Assembly (NCBI GenBank): GCA_003219225.1
Contig: QHPZ01000045.1
Span: 9,576 to 16,491, forward strand
Reading direction: 5' to 3'
Length of the DNA: 6,916 nucleotides
Origin: Verrucomicrobiota bacterium
GTDB lineage: Bacteria; Verrucomicrobiota; Verrucomicrobiia; Chthoniobacterales; UBA10450
Every line of letters starts with the position of its first letter. Within the stretch, counting starts at the first letter, position 1. The notes beneath the pieces are model-generated. The model worked only from the letters and a program-made list of their open reading frames with translations, searched no databases and was not told the DNA's origin. Shown here one piece after another: positions 6,225 to 6,916 of this stretch. A program made the translations under genes and the position numbers.

Positions 6225-6239
6225 TAAGTTTTTCCGAAA

Positions 6240-6916
6240 ATGGATGCCTCTGCTTCTGTTGAAACCGGCGATAACGCGCACGAACACGGCCATGGCGACG
6301 CTCATGAGCACGAGCACCATGAGCTCGGCTTCTGGCGAAAATACATTTTCTCGACCGATCATAAGGTGATCGGCATCCAGTATGGGCTCTGTGGCCTGAC
6401 GTTTTTGTTCTTTGGTTTTTGCCTCATGATGATGATGCGCTGGCAGCTGGCCTACCCCGGCCAGGCGATGCCGGTGCTTGGCAAATGGCTGCCCTACTTT
6501 TTCGGCGCCGGTTCCATGCCCGACGGCAAAATGACGCCGGACTTTTACAACTCGTTAGGTGCGATGCACGGCACGATCATGATCTTCCTCGGCGTCGTGC
6601 CCGTAGCCTTCGCGGCGTTTGGCAATTTCGTCGTCCCCCTGCAGATCGGCGCGCCCGACATGACCTTTCCGAAAGTGAACGCGGCCAGTTTTTGGGCGTT
6701 TGCGGTCGGCGGCGTGATCATGTTCAGCAGTTTCTTTGTCCCGGGCGGCGCGGCCAAGAGCGGCTGGACGTCGTACGTGCCGCTGGCCGGGATCGCTGAT
6801 AAAGGACCGGGCTACAATCTGATTTTCAATGGGCAATCGCTCTGGTTGATCGGGTTTATTTTCCTGATCACTTCCTCGTTGCTCGGCGCGGTCAATTTCA
6901 TCACCACCATCATTCA
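6240..6916 (+). CDS. coxA: Cytochrome c oxidase subunit I, N-terminal part (runs off right edge)
   Basis: Catalytic subunit of an aa3-type heme-copper oxidase, which reduces oxygen to water and pumps protons across the cytoplasmic membrane. The frame is open from ATG 6240 to the right edge, 225 residues. Motifs: STDHKVIGIQY (38-48) entering helix I; RWQLAYPG after helix I; SLGAMHGTIMIF with H110 as a low-spin heme a ligand; FGNFVVPLQIGAPDMTFPKVN (128-147) between helices II and III; SGWTSYVPL; then a GQSLW helix ending GAVNFITT. The CuB and heme a3 histidines would lie beyond the edge. Residues 14-27 contain seven histidines, an unusual cytoplasmic leader. In place of the common SVDLxIFSLH helix start this protein has NGQSLWLIGFIF, which points to a branch other than the proteobacterial or mitochondrial type. 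No coxB is adjacent upstream; the neighbour is a divergent SRPBCC gene. Confidence 0.93.
   Translation, partial: MDASASVETGDNAHEHGHGDAHEHEHHELGFWRKYIFSTDHKVIGIQYGLCGLTFLFFGFCLMMMMRWQLAYPGQAMPVLGKWLPYFFGAGSMPDGKMTPDFYNSLGAMHGTIMIFLGVVPVAFAAFGNFVVPLQIGAPDMTFPKVNAASFWAFAVGGVIMFSSFFVPGGAAKSGWTSYVPLAGIADKGPGYNLIFNGQSLWLIGFIFLITSSLLGAVNFITTII

Larger units (their letters stand above)
6102..6239. promoter_or_regulatory. Intergenic region between divergent SRPBCC gene and coxA
   Basis: This 138-bp gap must carry the upstream signals of both divergent genes unless coxA is transcribed from further away. A weak sigma70-like pair (TTGCAA 6190-6195, TATTCT 6214-6219, spacer 18) overlaps the coxA Shine-Dalgarno, so it is unlikely to be the real promoter. 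No clear operator or riboswitch is visible. Confidence 0.3.

Noticed and set aside
1..6916. CRISPR array, transposase, tRNA, rRNA or phage genes
   Set aside because: No spaced direct repeats, no transposase motifs, no cloverleaf-like or rRNA stretches and no phage proteins were seen on either strand.

Overview
The window looks like a chromosomal segment of a GC-rich, aerobic, free-living bacterium. The style of the cytochrome c and of the heme-copper oxidase subunit I suggests a soil-type member of the PVC group (Verrucomicrobiota, perhaps Chthoniobacterales). This assignment rests on protein resemblance recalled from memory, not on a search, so treat it as tentative. The standard genetic code is used: TAG, TGA and TAA all end genes here.

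Layout, left to right. (1) 1-764, plus strand: a membrane-anchored monoheme cytochrome c whose start codon probably lies one base outside the window. (2) 795-3716, minus strand: a large FAD plus 4Fe-4S 2-hydroxyacid dehydrogenase of the YdiJ/GlcDF-fusion type, convergent with the cytochrome. (3) 3738-4796, minus strand: dinB (DNA polymerase IV), complete in length but carrying an in-frame TGA at codon 36. (4) 4875-5527, plus strand: a histidine phosphatase, divergent from dinB, in which the catalytic RHG motif and the rest of the protein lie in different frames. (5) 5559-6101, minus strand: a membrane-anchored SRPBCC (polyketide cyclase/START-like) protein. (6) 6240 to the right edge, plus strand: the N-terminal 225 residues of cytochrome c oxidase subunit I, which remains open at the edge.

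The two respiratory genes (cytochrome c and CoxA) flank a block of unrelated genes. The FAD/Fe-S dehydrogenase could feed electrons from a D-2-hydroxyacid into the same respiratory chain, but nothing in the sequence shows a regulatory link.

The most interesting signal is repeat DNA inside coding sequence. The C-terminal cysteine-rich half of the FAD/Fe-S dehydrogenase contains three different repeat-like inserts within about 330 bp: a 61-bp palindrome, a 33-bp insert with a small palindrome, and four tandem 7-bp units. All three are read through in frame and add peptide between conserved motifs. A further palindromic element supplies the last 13 codons and the stop of the SRPBCC gene. This resembles the in-ORF palindromic elements known from Rickettsia. 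The second notable signal is that two divergent neighbours (dinB and the phosphatase) each carry one inactivating lesion within about 235 bp.
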